A stretch of DNA of 59,606 nt from Bacilli bacterium (GCA_024680795.1 JAILBR010000063.1:1-59606), one strand, 5' to 3'. Shown: positions 15,753-25,030, counted from the stretch's first letter. Numbers and translations are program-made. The notes: generated from the sequence alone by a model not told the origin.

Positions 15753-18373
15753 TACTTAATAAATTCCTTTACAAAATCAATCGCTTCTTTAACTTTGGAA
15801 CTATCTTTTCCAGCGCCGCTAGCGAAGTCAGGTTTTCCGCCACCAGAGCCACCTAATAAGCCCGCAACTTGTCTCATAATGTCACCAGCGCGATACTTTT
15901 TAAGTGCTTCGCCATTTACACTACAAATAATTGGAAGTGTGCCATTATCATCACCGATTAAAATGATGATTGAATCTTTGTGGTTATTCTTTAATTTATC
16001 AAGTAGAGAAACTAAGGAATTACGATTAGCGTCCTTGATAAATTTAACAAGTAGTTCATATCCATCGAGTTGGATAAACTCATTATTGATGGCGTTAGCT
16101 TCACTATGAGCGAGCTTATTCATCAAAACTTCCATTTGTTTCTTAACTAATTGACGATCGTTGAGCATGCTGCCAAGTCTAGCGTTGACTTCAAAGATTG
16201 AGCCAGCAGATAAAACTTTCTTAACTTGGTTTAACATATTCTCGCGTTTTTTGAGAAGTTCATAAGCATAGATTGATGTTCTTGCCACAATACGTCTGAC
16301 ACCACTAGCGACACTTTCTTCGCTTTCAATCACAAAGATACCGATATCTTGAGTGTTCTTAACATGAGTGCCACCACAGAATTCTTTACTGACGTCACCA
16401 AAGCACACAACTCTAACGACATCGCCATATTTTTCATCAAATAAGGCTTTAGCGCCAATCTTTCTTGCTTCGTCGATAGAAAGAACTTTAGTTTCTTCTT
16501 CGATAGCTTGGCTAATCCAAAGGTTAACCTTCTTCTCCACTGTAGCGATTTCTTCTTCGCTCATCTTATTAAAGTGTGAGAAGTCAAAATGAATATATTC
16601 ATCACAAACATAACTACCTTTTTGAGCGATGTGGTCACCAAGCACTTCAGTTAAAGCACTTTGTAATAAGTGAACTGAACTATGGTTTCTGGTGATAAGT
16701 TTTCTTCTATAGTCATCAACTTTCAATGTAACCTTATCGCCAACTTTTAATTCTCCAAAGAGAATAGAGATAGAATGTAAGTGCTGCTTATTTGGAGCCT
16801 TATTAACACTTTCAACTTTGGCTTGTAAATCCTTACCAATCACTAGACCAGTATCAGATACTTGACCGCCGCTTTCCGCATAGAAAGGAGTTTCTTTAAA
16901 GATAACTTGTCCTTCTTCTTCATTTAAGGCATCAACTTTAACGCCATCTTTAAATAAGCCGATAACTTCAGTTTCGATTTCGAGTTTATCGTAATTAAAG
17001 ACTGATTCATCCTTGAAATTCATCAAGTCAATTGATTGTTTATTCATCGATTGCAAGTCACCTCTAGCGCTTCTTGCTCTCTCTTTTTGTTTGTTCATTT
17101 CATCATTGAACTCATTCATGTCGACTTCCATGCCATTTTCTTCCGCAATTTCTAAAGTTAATTCTTTAGGGAAGCCGAATGTATCGTATAGTTTAAAGAC
17201 ATCACGGCCAGAAAGAATTCTTTGTTGAATTTCATTAGCCTTTTCGATGAGATCGTTTAATAATGAAACGCCATTTTCGATTGTCTTTAAGAATTTAGCT
17301 TCTTCAGCCTTGATTAATTTCTTAATAAAGTCCGCGTGTTCTAATAGATATGGGTAGAAGTCCTTCATAATTTCAATCACGACATCCACTAATTCATATA
17401 AGAATGGGTGATAAATTCCTAAAACACGACCGAATCTTTCCGCACGTCTTACTAACCTACGTAAAACGTAGCCTCTGCCTTCATTAGAGAATACTTCACC
17501 ATCAGCGATGGCAAATGTAACTGCTCTAATATGGTCGGCGATAACTCTGAAGGCCATTTTATTTTCTTCATATTTCTTGCCAGACATCTCTTGCACTTTT
17601 TCGATGATTGGCCAGAACAAATCGGTTTCAAAGTTAGATTCAGTGCCTTGCATGACACAAGCAAATCTCTCTAGACCAGCACCAGTATCGATGTTTTTGC
17701 TTGGAAGTTCTTTATATTCGCTTCTTGGCTTTCCTGGTTCTGCATTAAATTGAGAGAATACAATATTCCAAATTTCGATATATCTATCGTTTTCCATATC
17801 GTTTCTTAATAAATCTAAGCCGATATGATTTGGATCGTATTTTTCACCTCTATCAAAATAAATCTCTGTGTCAGGTCCACATGGTCCTTCACCAATTTCC
17901 CAGAAATTTCCTTCTAATGGAATGAGATGATCTTCACTGATTCCAGCGTTCATCCAGCATTTCTTTGTATCCAAATCATCAGGGAAATACGTGATATATA
18001 ACTTTTCCTTTGGAAAAGCAAAATACTTTTCATCAGTTAATAATTCAACCGCCCAAGGAATGACTTCATTTCTAAAATAATCACCAATAGAGAAATTACC
18101 AAGCATTTCAAAAAATGTATGGTGTCTATCAGTACGACCAACGTTTTCAATATCGTTAGTTCTAATTGATTTTTGTGCGTTGGTGATTCTTCTACTTGGT
18201 GGTACTTCACTGCCATCAAAATATTTCTTTAAAGCCGCAACACCAGCGTTAATCCATAATAAGGTTGGGTCATTTTTTGGAATAAGAGAGCTACCTGGTT
18301 CGATATGGTGTCCTTTGCTTTCAAAGAACTTAAGCCAAGTGTTTCTAATTTCGCTTCCTGACATCTTTTTCAT
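15752..18373 (-). CDS. alaS: Alanyl-tRNA synthetase
   Basis: An 873-residue protein of full family length. Order: class II catalytic core (INAGVAALKKYFDG, RHHTFFEMLGNFSIGDYF), tRNA recognition region, editing domain with HSSVHLL and CFGDVSKEFCGGTH (zinc ligands), and DHHA1 C-terminal domain with GLLGGSGGGKPDFASGAG. AGGAGG lies 9 bases before the ATG at 18373. Expression is controlled by the T-box element just upstream, which reads uncharged tRNA-Ala. First gene of the alaS-ruvX-yrzB unit. Confidence 0.97.
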   Translation of the reverse strand: MKKMSGSEIRNTWLKFFESKGHHIEPGSSLIPKNDPTLLWINAGVAALKKYFDGSEVPPSRRITNAQKSIRTNDIENVGRTDRHHTFFEMLGNFSIGDYFRNEVIPWAVELLTDEKYFAFPKEKLYITYFPDDLDTKKCWMNAGISEDHLIPLEGNFWEIGEGPCGPDTEIYFDRGEKYDPNHIGLDLLRNDMENDRYIEIWNIVFSQFNAEPGKPRSEYKELPSKNIDTGAGLERFACVMQGTESNFETDLFWPIIEKVQEMSGKKYEENKMAFRVIADHIRAVTFAIADGEVFSNEGRGYVLRRLVRRAERFGRVLGIYHPFLYELVDVVIEIMKDFYPYLLEHADFIKKLIKAEEAKFLKTIENGVSLLNDLIEKANEIQQRILSGRDVFKLYDTFGFPKELTLEIAEENGMEVDMNEFNDEMNKQKERARSARGDLQSMNKQSIDLMNFKDESVFNYDKLEIETEVIGLFKDGVKVDALNEEEGQVIFKETPFYAESGGQVSDTGLVIGKDLQAKVESVNKAPNKQHLHSISILFGELKVGDKVTLKVDDYRRKLITRNHSSVHLLQSALTEVLGDHIAQKGSYVCDEYIHFDFSHFNKMSEEEIATVEKKVNLWISQAIEEETKVLSIDEARKIGAKALFDEKYGDVVRVVCFGDVSKEFCGGTHVKNTQDIGIFVIESEESVASGVRRIVARTSIYAYELLKKRENMLNQVKKVLSAGSIFEVNARLGSMLNDRQLVKKQMEVLMNKLAHSEANAINNEFIQLDGYELLVKFIKDANRNSLVSLLDKLKNNHKDSIIILIGDDNGTLPIICSVNGEALKKYRAGDIMRQVAGLLGGSGGGKPDFASGAGKDSSKVKEAIDFVKEFIK

Positions 18374-18396
18374 TGAGATTTACCTCCTAAACATAT

Positions 18397-18605
18397 AAAA
18401 ACGTTCCTATATAGGAACGAATTAAATCCGCGATACCATCCTACTTCCTATCTTCTTTATGAAGATAGACTCTTGATTTTAGCTATTTCGTTAGCCTAAC
18501 GGTGGCATTACCCACGTGACAGGGAGTGGCCCATTTATCTCTATTTACGTCTTCGCAGCTAACGACGCTCTCTTAGAAATAGAATATAAACTTCTTTCCC
18601 TCGGT
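18397..18605 (-). promoter_or_regulatory. T-box riboswitch controlling alaS
   Basis: The minus strand shows the T-box core AGGATGGTATCGCG at 18429-18442, then a perfect terminator stem CGTTCCTAT/ATAGGAACG at 18402-18419 followed by T5. Upstream is Stem I with base AGGGA/TCCCT, an AGAGAGC box and an apical GCTGCGAAG. Between the apical loop and the closing TCCCT is GGGCCACT; GCC at 18528-18530 is an Ala codon in the expected specifier position. Uncharged tRNA-Ala would pair with it and with the T-box to prevent termination. Exact specifier position is inferred by hand. Confidence 0.9.
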
Positions 18606-18610
18606 TAGTA

Positions 18611-18639
18611 ATAATACATTATTACCAATTTCTAAGCAA
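18611..18639 (-). promoter_or_regulatory. alaS promoter
   Basis: TTGCTT (18634-18639) and TATTAT (18611-18616) on the minus strand are spaced by exactly 17 bases and sit just upstream of T-box Stem I. The 18374-18680 gene-free stretch is thus filled by riboswitch, promoter and the preceding terminator. Confidence 0.7.
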
Positions 18640-18642
18640 TAG

Positions 18643-18672
18643 AAAAAGATGAGATTTTATTCTCTCATCTTT
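18643..18672 (-). terminator. Terminator of the flavodoxin-flavodiiron-rubredoxin operon
   Basis: AAAGATGAGA and TCTCATCTTT (18663-18672 and 18645-18654) form a perfect 10-base-pair stem with an 8-base loop and a minus-strand T5 run. It lies 8 bases after the rubredoxin stop. Confidence 0.85.
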
Positions 18673-18680
18673 CTAATTAA

Positions 18681-18839
18681 CTATTCTTCTTTAGCGAATG
18701 CATCTTTACCCATGCCACACCATGGACAGACATAATCTTCTGGAAGATCCTCGAATTTTGTGCCTGGAGCAATACCGTTATCTGGATCGCCTTTTTCTTC
18801 ATCGTAGACGAATCCACATGCTGTACAAACGTATTTCAT
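18681..18839 (-). CDS. Rubredoxin
   Basis: A 52-residue protein read on the minus strand from ATG 18839 to TAG 18681. It has the two iron-binding pairs CTACG (5-9) and CPWCG (38-42), the [14 protein letters not shown] and [15 protein letters not shown] segments of a classical rubredoxin, and a short acidic tail. It is an electron carrier with one Fe(Cys)4 centre, here placed 32 bases after the flavodiiron fusion, which itself ends in a rubredoxin domain; it probably shuttles electrons to that oxidase or to a peroxidase. It was too short to stand out by length but the motifs are unambiguous. Confidence 0.95.
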   Translation of the reverse strand: MKYVCTACGFVYDEEKGDPDNGIAPGTKFEDLPEDYVCPWCGMGKDAFAKEE

Positions 18840-18871
18840 TTTCTTTCTCCTTTTATTTATCTATAAATAAG

Positions 18872-20680
18872 TTATTTAATTTCTTCAAAGTCAGCCGCGC
18901 CATGTTTGCATAATGGACAGATGATATCTTCTGGAAGAGTATCGCCTTCATAAACATAGCCACAAACCTTACAGACATAGCCTTTTTTCTTGCCAGTATC
19001 TGGTTTTGGTTTGACATTAGCTTGATAGTAATTATATGTCATGGTTTCAATATTATTGATAATCTTACTTTCAGTAACATCACATATAAACATGCCATGC
19101 GTTCCTAAATCAACATATTGAGCAACTTTTAATGAGAAGAAGGAATTAATGCTGTTAGATAAGACCACTAAGCCATTTTCACTTCTCACCACTTCTTGGC
19201 CATCAAATTTATTGACATTCTTACCAGATTGGAAACCAAATTGTTGGAAGACGCTGAATGGAGCGCTGGTATTTAAGCAGTTAACATTTAAGATGCCAGT
19301 CTTTTTAATCACATCATGTGAATAGTTGAGCTTATTGATGTTGACCGCCACTCTTAAAGGAGTATCGGTTAATTGACTAACTGTATTGACGATAAGACCA
19401 TTATCTTTGTTACCATCGTTGGAGGTGACAACATATAAACCATAGCCAATCTTGAATAAAGCTTTCGGATCAAGTTCAGGAGCTTTTTCTTCTTTTAACT
19501 CTTTGACTGCTTTATATTCTTCAGAAATCTTATCAGCGAGTTGTTGGAGTTGTTGTCTACTGTTATCATCTAAAGATGATAAGATTCTCACTGTTGGTTC
19601 TAAAATTGTGACATTCTTGCAACCTGCTAGTTTGTCTTTAATGACTTTAGCCGCCATTGGAGCCCATGTACCATTTTCAATGATACCAATTTGTTTATTT
19701 TGGAAATTTCTTTCTAATAAGTGATCGATAAATGTATGCATGAATGGGAAAATTCCAGCGTTATATGTAGTTGTTGCTAAGATAATCTTTCCATATCTAA
19801 ATGCATCTTCGACACATTCTGCCATATCATCTCTCGCTAAATCACTTACTGCCACTTTTGGAGTGCCATTAGCCTTTAATAATTCTGCCATTTCTAAAGC
19901 AGCTTCTTTGGTGTGACCGTAAACTGATGTATAGAAGATAGCGACACCTTCAGATTCGGTCTTATAGCTACTCCAAATATCATATTGTTTTAAATAATGA
20001 GATAAATCGCCACTTAAGATTGGTCCATGTAATGGACAAATAGTTTGAATTTCAATAGATGCTGCTTTCTTTAAGACAGCTTGAACTTGTGGGCCATATT
20101 TACCGACGATACCGATATAATATCTTCTAGCTTCGCAGTCCCATCCTTCAGGATCTTCGATGTCTAATGCGCCAAATTTACCAAAGGCATCAGCAGAGAA
20201 TAACACTTTGCCAGTGCTATCGTATGTGAACATAACTTCTGGCCAGTGCACCATAGGTGCAAAGACAAATGTTAAGACGTGTTTTCCTAAATTCAAGGAA
20301 TCGCCTTCATTAACTTCTACACGATGTGGGATTTCTTCGTGGAAGAATTGCTCCATCATCTTGAAAGTTTTAGCGTTACCAACCACAAATGCATCTGGAT
20401 ATGCCTTTAAGAAATTCATGATGTTTGCAGAATGGTCTGGCTCCATATGTTGAACGATTAAGTAATTCGGTTTTCTATCACCTAAAACTTCCTTAATATT
20501 TTTTAACCATTCATCGGTAAAATGTTGGTCAACAGTGTCCATGACTGCGATAAACTCATCCATGATGACATAGGAGTTATACGCCATACCATTTGGTACA
20601 ACATATTGTCCTTCAAATAAATCGACTTGATGATCGTTTACACCAACATAATAGATATCGTTTGTGATGTTTTTCTTCAT
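18872..20680 (-). CDS. Flavodiiron protein fused to flavin reductase and rubredoxin domains
   Basis: A 602-residue multidomain O2 or NO reductase. Residues 1-250: metallo-beta-lactamase diiron domain with HMEPDH (about 79-84), VHWPEVMF, SADAFGKFG and PLHGP. Residues about 255-395: flavodoxin domain with YTSVYGHT binding FMN. Residues about 410-550: flavin reductase-like domain (GLYVVTSNDG, NTVSQLTDTPL). Residues about 560-602: rubredoxin with CKVCGYVYEG and CPLC. The fusion can in principle take electrons from NAD(P)H through flavin and rubredoxin to the diiron site, reducing O2 to water in an anaerobe. AAGGA lies at the end of the flavodoxin gene before its ATG. Confidence 0.93.
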   Translation of the reverse strand: MKKNITNDIYYVGVNDHQVDLFEGQYVVPNGMAYNSYVIMDEFIAVMDTVDQHFTDEWLKNIKEVLGDRKPNYLIVQHMEPDHSANIMNFLKAYPDAFVVGNAKTFKMMEQFFHEEIPHRVEVNEGDSLNLGKHVLTFVFAPMVHWPEVMFTYDSTGKVLFSADAFGKFGALDIEDPEGWDCEARRYYIGIVGKYGPQVQAVLKKAASIEIQTICPLHGPILSGDLSHYLKQYDIWSSYKTESEGVAIFYTSVYGHTKEAALEMAELLKANGTPKVAVSDLARDDMAECVEDAFRYGKIILATTTYNAGIFPFMHTFIDHLLERNFQNKQIGIIENGTWAPMAAKVIKDKLAGCKNVTILEPTVRILSSLDDNSRQQLQQLADKISEEYKAVKELKEEKAPELDPKALFKIGYGLYVVTSNDGNKDNGLIVNTVSQLTDTPLRVAVNINKLNYSHDVIKKTGILNVNCLNTSAPFSVFQQFGFQSGKNVNKFDGQEVVRSENGLVVLSNSINSFFSLKVAQYVDLGTHGMFICDVTESKIINNIETMTYNYYQANVKPKPDTGKKKGYVCKVCGYVYEGDTLPEDIICPLCKHGAADFEEIK

Positions 20681-20692
20681 ATACTTTTTTCC

Positions 20693-21199
20693 TTATCTTT
20701 TAATCCAGGCTTGGAGTTTAGCGTCAATATCATTGACTTCGCTGCCCTTGCAAGCAAATCCATTTTTAATAATCGCACCTCTAGCCGCTCCTCTTAATTC
20801 GAGTTCTGCTAAGCCGAGCGCGCCTTCTTCATTGGTGGCAAAAGGATAAATGGTTTTGCCCATGAATGAATAAGAGCTTAAAAAGGTAGCAACAACACGT
20901 GGATAAGTTCTCCACCAGCAAGGGAATCCAAGATAAATAACATCGTATTCATCTAGATTTTCTTTTGGGTTTTGGAAAGGAACTTTTGCGTTTTCTTGAT
21001 CCTCTCTTCTACTCCTTGCTACACATTCTTCGTAATTTGCAGGATATGGGTCAACTGGAAGCAATTTATAAAGTTCTGCATCCAATAACTTGGCGATTTT
21101 TTCAGCAACAATCTCGGTGAAACCTTTGCTGATGTATTCCATTTCACCGTTAACACTATTTTCTCCGGTTCGAGAAAAGTAGACTACTAATGTTTTCAT
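20693..21199 (-). CDS. Flavodoxin
   Basis: A 168-residue flavodoxin of the flavodoxin_4 type: MKTLVVYFSRTGEN (FMN phosphate loop), then LGFPCWWRTYPRVVATFL and TIYPFATNEEG. It is first in a three-gene unit with the flavodiiron fusion (12-base gap) and rubredoxin, so it is probably an electron donor or an oxidative-stress partner. GAGG lies 11 bases before the ATG inside a small palindrome. Confidence 0.92.
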   Translation of the reverse strand: MKTLVVYFSRTGENSVNGEMEYISKGFTEIVAEKIAKLLDAELYKLLPVDPYPANYEECVARSRREDQENAKVPFQNPKENLDEYDVIYLGFPCWWRTYPRVVATFLSSYSFMGKTIYPFATNEEGALGLAELELRGAARGAIIKNGFACKGSEVNDIDAKLQAWIKR

Positions 21200-21207
21200 T
21201 ATGTATA

Positions 21208-21223
21208 TACCTCAATAGGTATT
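21208..21223. promoter_or_regulatory. Palindrome over the flavodoxin ribosome site and -10 region
   Basis: ATACCTCAATAGGTAT is a perfect 6-base inverted repeat with a 4-base centre. On the minus strand it contains the flavodoxin GAGG and adjoins a CATAAT that has ATGCAA 17 bases upstream. It could be a repressor operator or an mRNA hairpin hiding the ribosome site. Confidence 0.35.
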
Positions 21224-21252
21224 ATGCCAAATATTTAGTTTTTTTGCATTAA

Positions 21253-21278
21253 TAAAAGTGCTCAAATTAAAGAGCACT
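21253..21278 (-). terminator. Terminator after the acidic-tailed membrane protein gene
   Basis: AGTGCTC and GAGCACT arms (minus strand 21272-21278 then 21257-21263) with an 8-base loop are followed by TTTTATT. Confidence 0.7.
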
Positions 21279-21303
21279 AATTATTAATTAACCTATAATT
21301 GAA

Positions 21304-21987
21304 CTATTCAGCCTTTTCTTCTTTTTCTTCTTCAGGGGCTGGTTCTTCTTCTTTAGCTTCCTCTGGTTCAGCTTCTGGTTCTGGTTCAGGTTCAGCTGCT
21401 TGTTGAGGAGCAGGTTGTTCTTGTTGTTGCATTGGCATCACTGATGATAATAATATCGCGGCAAATAATGCATATAAAACTAAATTGATAACACTAATTT
21501 CGCCCAAGCCAACTGAATTACCTCTTAAATCAAAGACAAGATCTAAAAGCAAAGCTAAAACGAATATAGAAGCAAACATAGATGCAATTCTGTATAAGAC
21601 ATTTTTGTTAACAAGTCTGGCGACAACATAGAATCCAGAAATTGCTAAAGAAGCAATCATACTAATGATTGAAATTGTCCATGCTGTTGGTCCATATAAA
21701 TCATAGTAGTTAATGAGGACAAATAGAAAACGTAAGAACATAAATAATGTAAATATATCAACAGAAAGAATTTCTAGAACCATTTTGAAACGCGCTGGTA
21801 GTTTACTACCAACAATAAGTCCGATAATTCCAGTTGCTATATAATAGCAAGCAAATATTACTCCAAGGATACCCAATGCAAGGAAATAACCATTTTGCGA
21901 ATCGAGGCTGTTCAAATAAATTAAGAACAATAAAGCACCGAAAATAATCGAAATAAATGGCTTAATAATGTCATAAACTTTTTTCAT
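21304..21987 (-). CDS. Multi-helix membrane protein with acidic Pro/Glu tail
   Basis: The frame stays open to a TTG at 22023, but the ATG at 21987 has AAGGAG at proper distance and gives MKKVYDIIKPFISIIFGALL, so it is chosen (227 residues). About six hydrophobic segments fill residues 8-175. The last 45 residues are almost only Glu, Pro, Ala and Lys. No known family is recognised. It is a single-gene unit with a TATAAT box and its own terminator. A similar tail is found on the unrelated membrane protein at 10.7 kb, so the tail is probably a lineage habit rather than a shared function. Confidence 0.6.
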   Translation of the reverse strand: MKKVYDIIKPFISIIFGALLFLIYLNSLDSQNGYFLALGILGVIFACYYIATGIIGLIVGSKLPARFKMVLEILSVDIFTLFMFLRFLFVLINYYDLYGPTAWTISIISMIASLAISGFYVVARLVNKNVLYRIASMFASIFVLALLLDLVFDLRGNSVGLGEISVINLVLYALFAAILLSSVMPMQQQEQPAPQQAAEPEPEPEAEPEEAKEEEPAPEEEKEEKAE

Positions 21988-22011
21988 AAAATATTTCTCC
22001 TTATTAGAGTC

Positions 22012-22017
22012 ATTATA
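22012..22017 (-). promoter_or_regulatory. -10 box of the acidic-tailed membrane protein gene
   Basis: TATAAT on the minus strand, 24 bases before the chosen ATG. It overlaps the upstream TTG start, another reason to reject that start. Confidence 0.45.
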
Positions 22018-22060
22018 CACCAATGAATGTAAAATAGTTATATTTTATTTATATGAGGAA

Positions 22061-22086
22061 TAAAAAAGATTTGCCATTAGGACAAA
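22061..22086 (-). terminator. Terminator of the pdp-dtd-mnmA operon
   Basis: TTTGTCC and GGCAAA arms with a one-base bulge and a 4-base loop, followed by TCTTTTTTA on the minus strand, 27 bases after the mnmA stop. Confidence 0.6.
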
Positions 22087-22113
22087 CCTCATTATTTTAA
22101 ATATTAAACTAGA

Positions 22114-23244
22114 CTAAATATCTGTTCTTTTTCCCTTATAGTAAGTGGAATCTATTAACCCACCACCAAGGCAGATATCTCCATCATATAAAACCGCTGC
22201 TTGACCAGTAGTAACACTTTTATATGGTTCATCATAAATAAGTTCAATCTCATCTTCGCCTAAATAATGGATGGTTACACCATTATCTTGTTGTCGATAT
22301 CTAAATTTAGCGTTGATATGACTGTTATCTTTTGGAGGAATAGAGATAAAATTCAAACTCTTAACAATACATCTATCGGATAAAAGATATTCATTTTCGT
22401 CTCCACTAGCGACATATAAAATGTTTTTCTTAATGTCCTTTTTACAAACAAACCATCCCTTAGCAACTTCGCCAGAGATACCACCGATACCTAGGCCTTT
22501 TCTTTGTCCAATTGTATAATACATGACTCCGTCATGTCTACCAATAACTCTTCCGGTTTCAATATCAACGATATCACCTTTTTTAGCAGGGATATAATTC
22601 TTTAAAAATTCTTTAAAGTGTCTTTCACCAATAAAGCAGACTCCGGTAGAATCTTTCTTATCAGCAATTTCTAAATCTAATTCATGCGCTATTTTTCTCA
22701 CTTCAGCTTTATCGATATCTCCTAGTGGGAATAGAGCATATTTTAACTGCTCTTGGCTAATTTGATTTAGGAAATAAGTTTGGTCTTTATTTTGGTCATA
22801 ACTCTTACATAAGTAAGCAACACCATCTTTATCCACTCTTTTGGCGTAGTGACCCATGGCAATCATATCGAAACTCTGATCGAGAGCAAATTTTAAGAAA
22901 GCATCAAACTTTATATATTTATTACAAAATATATCAGGGTTAGGAGTTCTACCTGCTTCATATTCTCTAATGAGATAAGTAAATACTTCATCCCAATACT
23001 CTTTGACAAAGTCAATTCTTAATAGAGGAATACCTAACTTTTTAGCAGTTGCCACAGCATCATCATAATCAGCCTCTTGTGGGCATTGACTATTATTGAT
23101 GGTGGGGTTACCTAAATAATCTCCATTAGCAAGAGCATCCCAATTACGCATAAAACAGCCAGAGACGTCGTATCCTTGCTTTTTAAGCAAATAGGCCGCC
23201 ACTGCGCTATCTACACCACCAGAAAGTCCCACTAAGATTTTCAT
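22114..23244 (-). CDS. mnmA: tRNA-specific 2-thiouridylase MnmA
   Basis: A 376-residue enzyme that puts the 2-thio group on U34 of tRNA Lys, Glu and Gln. It has the ATP pyrophosphatase loop GLSGGVDSAVAA (7-18), first catalytic Cys in NPDIFCNKYIKF, second in DSTGVCFIGER, and a C-terminal beta-barrel. The start overlaps the dtd stop by 4 bases. Family length is normal. Confidence 0.96.
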   Translation of the reverse strand: MKILVGLSGGVDSAVAAYLLKKQGYDVSGCFMRNWDALANGDYLGNPTINNSQCPQEADYDDAVATAKKLGIPLLRIDFVKEYWDEVFTYLIREYEAGRTPNPDIFCNKYIKFDAFLKFALDQSFDMIAMGHYAKRVDKDGVAYLCKSYDQNKDQTYFLNQISQEQLKYALFPLGDIDKAEVRKIAHELDLEIADKKDSTGVCFIGERHFKEFLKNYIPAKKGDIVDIETGRVIGRHDGVMYYTIGQRKGLGIGGISGEVAKGWFVCKKDIKKNILYVASGDENEYLLSDRCIVKSLNFISIPPKDNSHINAKFRYRQQDNGVTIHYLGEDEIELIYDEPYKSVTTGQAAVLYDGDICLGGGLIDSTYYKGKRTDI

Positions 23245-23699
23245 TCGTTAAATAATTCCTTACTATCAAGCATGATGGTAAATGGTCCATCATTCACACT
23301 GTGGACAAGCATATCAGCACCAAATACGCCAGTTGATATGCCTTTTCCAAATTGATGTTCTAATTCTTCATTAAAATAGTTATATAATTCTTCGGCTTCA
23401 TGAGGCCTCATCGCATCGACGAAAGAAGGTCTCCTTCCACCTTTTGTATTTGCGTAAAGAGTAAATTGGCTAACTGATAAAATGCTGCCGTTAACATCAT
23501 AAATCGATAAATTAATCTGACGATGCTCATCTGCAAAGACACGTAATTTTAAGATCTTATCAATCATTTTATCAACAATGTCTTTATTATCGGTATCGGT
23601 AAAACCGATAAGTAAAAGGTAACCATGGTTAATTTGTCCCACAGTTTTACCTAATATTTCAACACTTGCACTTTTAACAGTTTGAACTAATACTCTCAT
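23241..23699 (-). CDS. dtd: D-aminoacyl-tRNA deacylase
   Basis: A 152-residue DTD enzyme that removes D-amino acids (and Gly) from mischarged tRNA. It has the active-site SQFTLYANTKGGRRPSF (SQxT motif) and NDGPFT with the cross-subunit Gly-Pro motif. A TTG three codons upstream is possible; the ATG at 23699 follows the pdp stop by one base and gives the usual MRVLVQTVKSASV start, so it is preferred. It lies between pdp and mnmA in a coupled operon. Confidence 0.95.
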   Translation of the reverse strand: MRVLVQTVKSASVEILGKTVGQINHGYLLLIGFTDTDNKDIVDKMIDKILKLRVFADEHRQINLSIYDVNGSILSVSQFTLYANTKGGRRPSFVDAMRPHEAEELYNYFNEELEHQFGKGISTGVFGADMLVHSVNDGPFTIMLDSKELFNE

Positions 23700-23700
23700 T

Positions 23701-25002
23701 TTAATCAACGATTTCTCTAATCACTGGTTGAGCGTAAACAACTTCGTCAACGATTTCATATGCACCTTTGATTTGGTTGATTGCTTCTTCATAATTATCT
23801 TTATTTGTATAGGCTGTGCATAATAAATCACCTTTTTCAACATATGCACCGACCTTATTTGTTAAATAAACACCGGCGGACATATCAATCTTGTCTTCTA
23901 ATGTTTCTCTACCCGCACCTAATTTCATGGCGGCGACACCAATTTCTAAAGCATCACATTTCTTAATATAGCCGGTTTTCTCTGCTCTAATTTCAATAGC
24001 TTTTGAACTAACTTCAAATTTTTCTGGATGACGAATGCAATCGACATCTCCGCCTTGTGCCTCAACCATTTGGCAAAGCTTTTCAAAAGCACTACCATCT
24101 TCGATAACACTCTTTAATTTTGCTTTAGCTTCCTCTCTAGTCTTACAAATATTAGCTTGAACGAGCATGATGCTACCTGAAGTAAAACATAATTCCATTA
24201 AATCTTCTGGACCATTGCCTTGTAAAGAAGCAATAGCTTCTTTGATTTCTAAGGAATTACCAACCGCTCTACCTAATGGCTCGCTCATATCACTTAAAAC
24301 AGCAACAGTATTTCTATTCAAACTCTTGCCGATATTGACCATAGTTCTTGCGAGTTCTCTAGCACTTTCCATGTTCTTCATGAAAGCGCCTTCACCAACA
24401 GTGACATCTAATAAAATAGCATCAGTACCACTAGCGAGTTTCTTACTCATAACACTAGCGGCAATTAGAGGGATAGATTCAACAGTGCCAGTTACATCTC
24501 TTAGAGCATAAAGTTTCTTATCAGCAGGAACTAAAGACTTGGTTTGTCCGATAATAGCGATGCCGATATCGTTAACTTGTTTCACCATTTCTTCTTTAGT
24601 TTTAGCGATGTTCATGCCTGGAATGGATTCTAATTTATCTAAAGTACCACCAGTATGTCCTAAACCTCTGCCACTCATTTTGGCAAGTTTAGCGCCACAA
24701 GCAGCAACCATTGGTCCTAAGACAATACTTGTTTTATCGCCAACACCACCAGTTGAGTGTTTGTCTACTTTAACACCAGCGATATCACTTAAATCAATGA
24801 CTTCACCACTATATTCCATCGCATCAGTCAAAGTCGCAATTTCTCTTTTGGTCATACCTTTAAATAAGATAGCCATCGCCATTGCGCTTGATTGATAATC
24901 AGGAATTGATCCTTCTGTATATCCTTTAATCCAGAAACGAATTTCTTCATCAGTTAATTCATTTCCTTCACGTTTTTTAATGATTAAATCTACCATTCTC
25001 AT
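23701..25002 (-). CDS. pdp: Pyrimidine-nucleoside phosphorylase
   Basis: A 433-residue phosphorylase of the DeoA/TrpD fold that splits uridine and thymidine with phosphate. It shows KHSTGGVGDKTSIVLGPMVA (phosphate and K+ site), KMSGRGLGHTGGTLDKLES, and the C-terminal domain with GAGRETLEDKID. The frame extends upstream to 25047, but the Met at 25002 gives MRMVDLIIKK, which is the family N-terminus, with GAGGTG before it. First gene of the pdp-dtd-mnmA unit; the link to tRNA enzymes is probably only transcriptional. Confidence 0.93.
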   Translation of the reverse strand: MRMVDLIIKKREGNELTDEEIRFWIKGYTEGSIPDYQSSAMAMAILFKGMTKREIATLTDAMEYSGEVIDLSDIAGVKVDKHSTGGVGDKTSIVLGPMVAACGAKLAKMSGRGLGHTGGTLDKLESIPGMNIAKTKEEMVKQVNDIGIAIIGQTKSLVPADKKLYALRDVTGTVESIPLIAASVMSKKLASGTDAILLDVTVGEGAFMKNMESARELARTMVNIGKSLNRNTVAVLSDMSEPLGRAVGNSLEIKEAIASLQGNGPEDLMELCFTSGSIMLVQANICKTREEAKAKLKSVIEDGSAFEKLCQMVEAQGGDVDCIRHPEKFEVSSKAIEIRAEKTGYIKKCDALEIGVAAMKLGAGRETLEDKIDMSAGVYLTNKVGAYVEKGDLLCTAYTNKDNYEEAINQIKGAYEIVDEVVYAQPVIREIVD

Positions 25003-25024
25003 AAGATGCACCTCACAAAATATT

Positions 25025-25030
25025 ATTATA
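25025..25030 (-). promoter_or_regulatory. pdp -10 box
   Basis: TATAAT on the minus strand, 22 bases before the pdp start. No convincing -35 box. Confidence 0.4.

Noticed and set aside
18402..18419. Independent terminator or operator before alaS
   Set aside because: It is the terminator stem of the T-box riboswitch, since the T-box core sequence precedes it directly.
18601..18626. Inverted repeat GTAATAAT/ATTATTAC upstream of the T-box as an operator
   Set aside because: It coincides with the -10 region of a good promoter and is AT-only, so symmetry is probably incidental.
24167..24895. Plus-strand frames of 114-118 codons across pdp
   Set aside because: Complement of a well-conserved phosphorylase gene; no family resemblance and no start signals.
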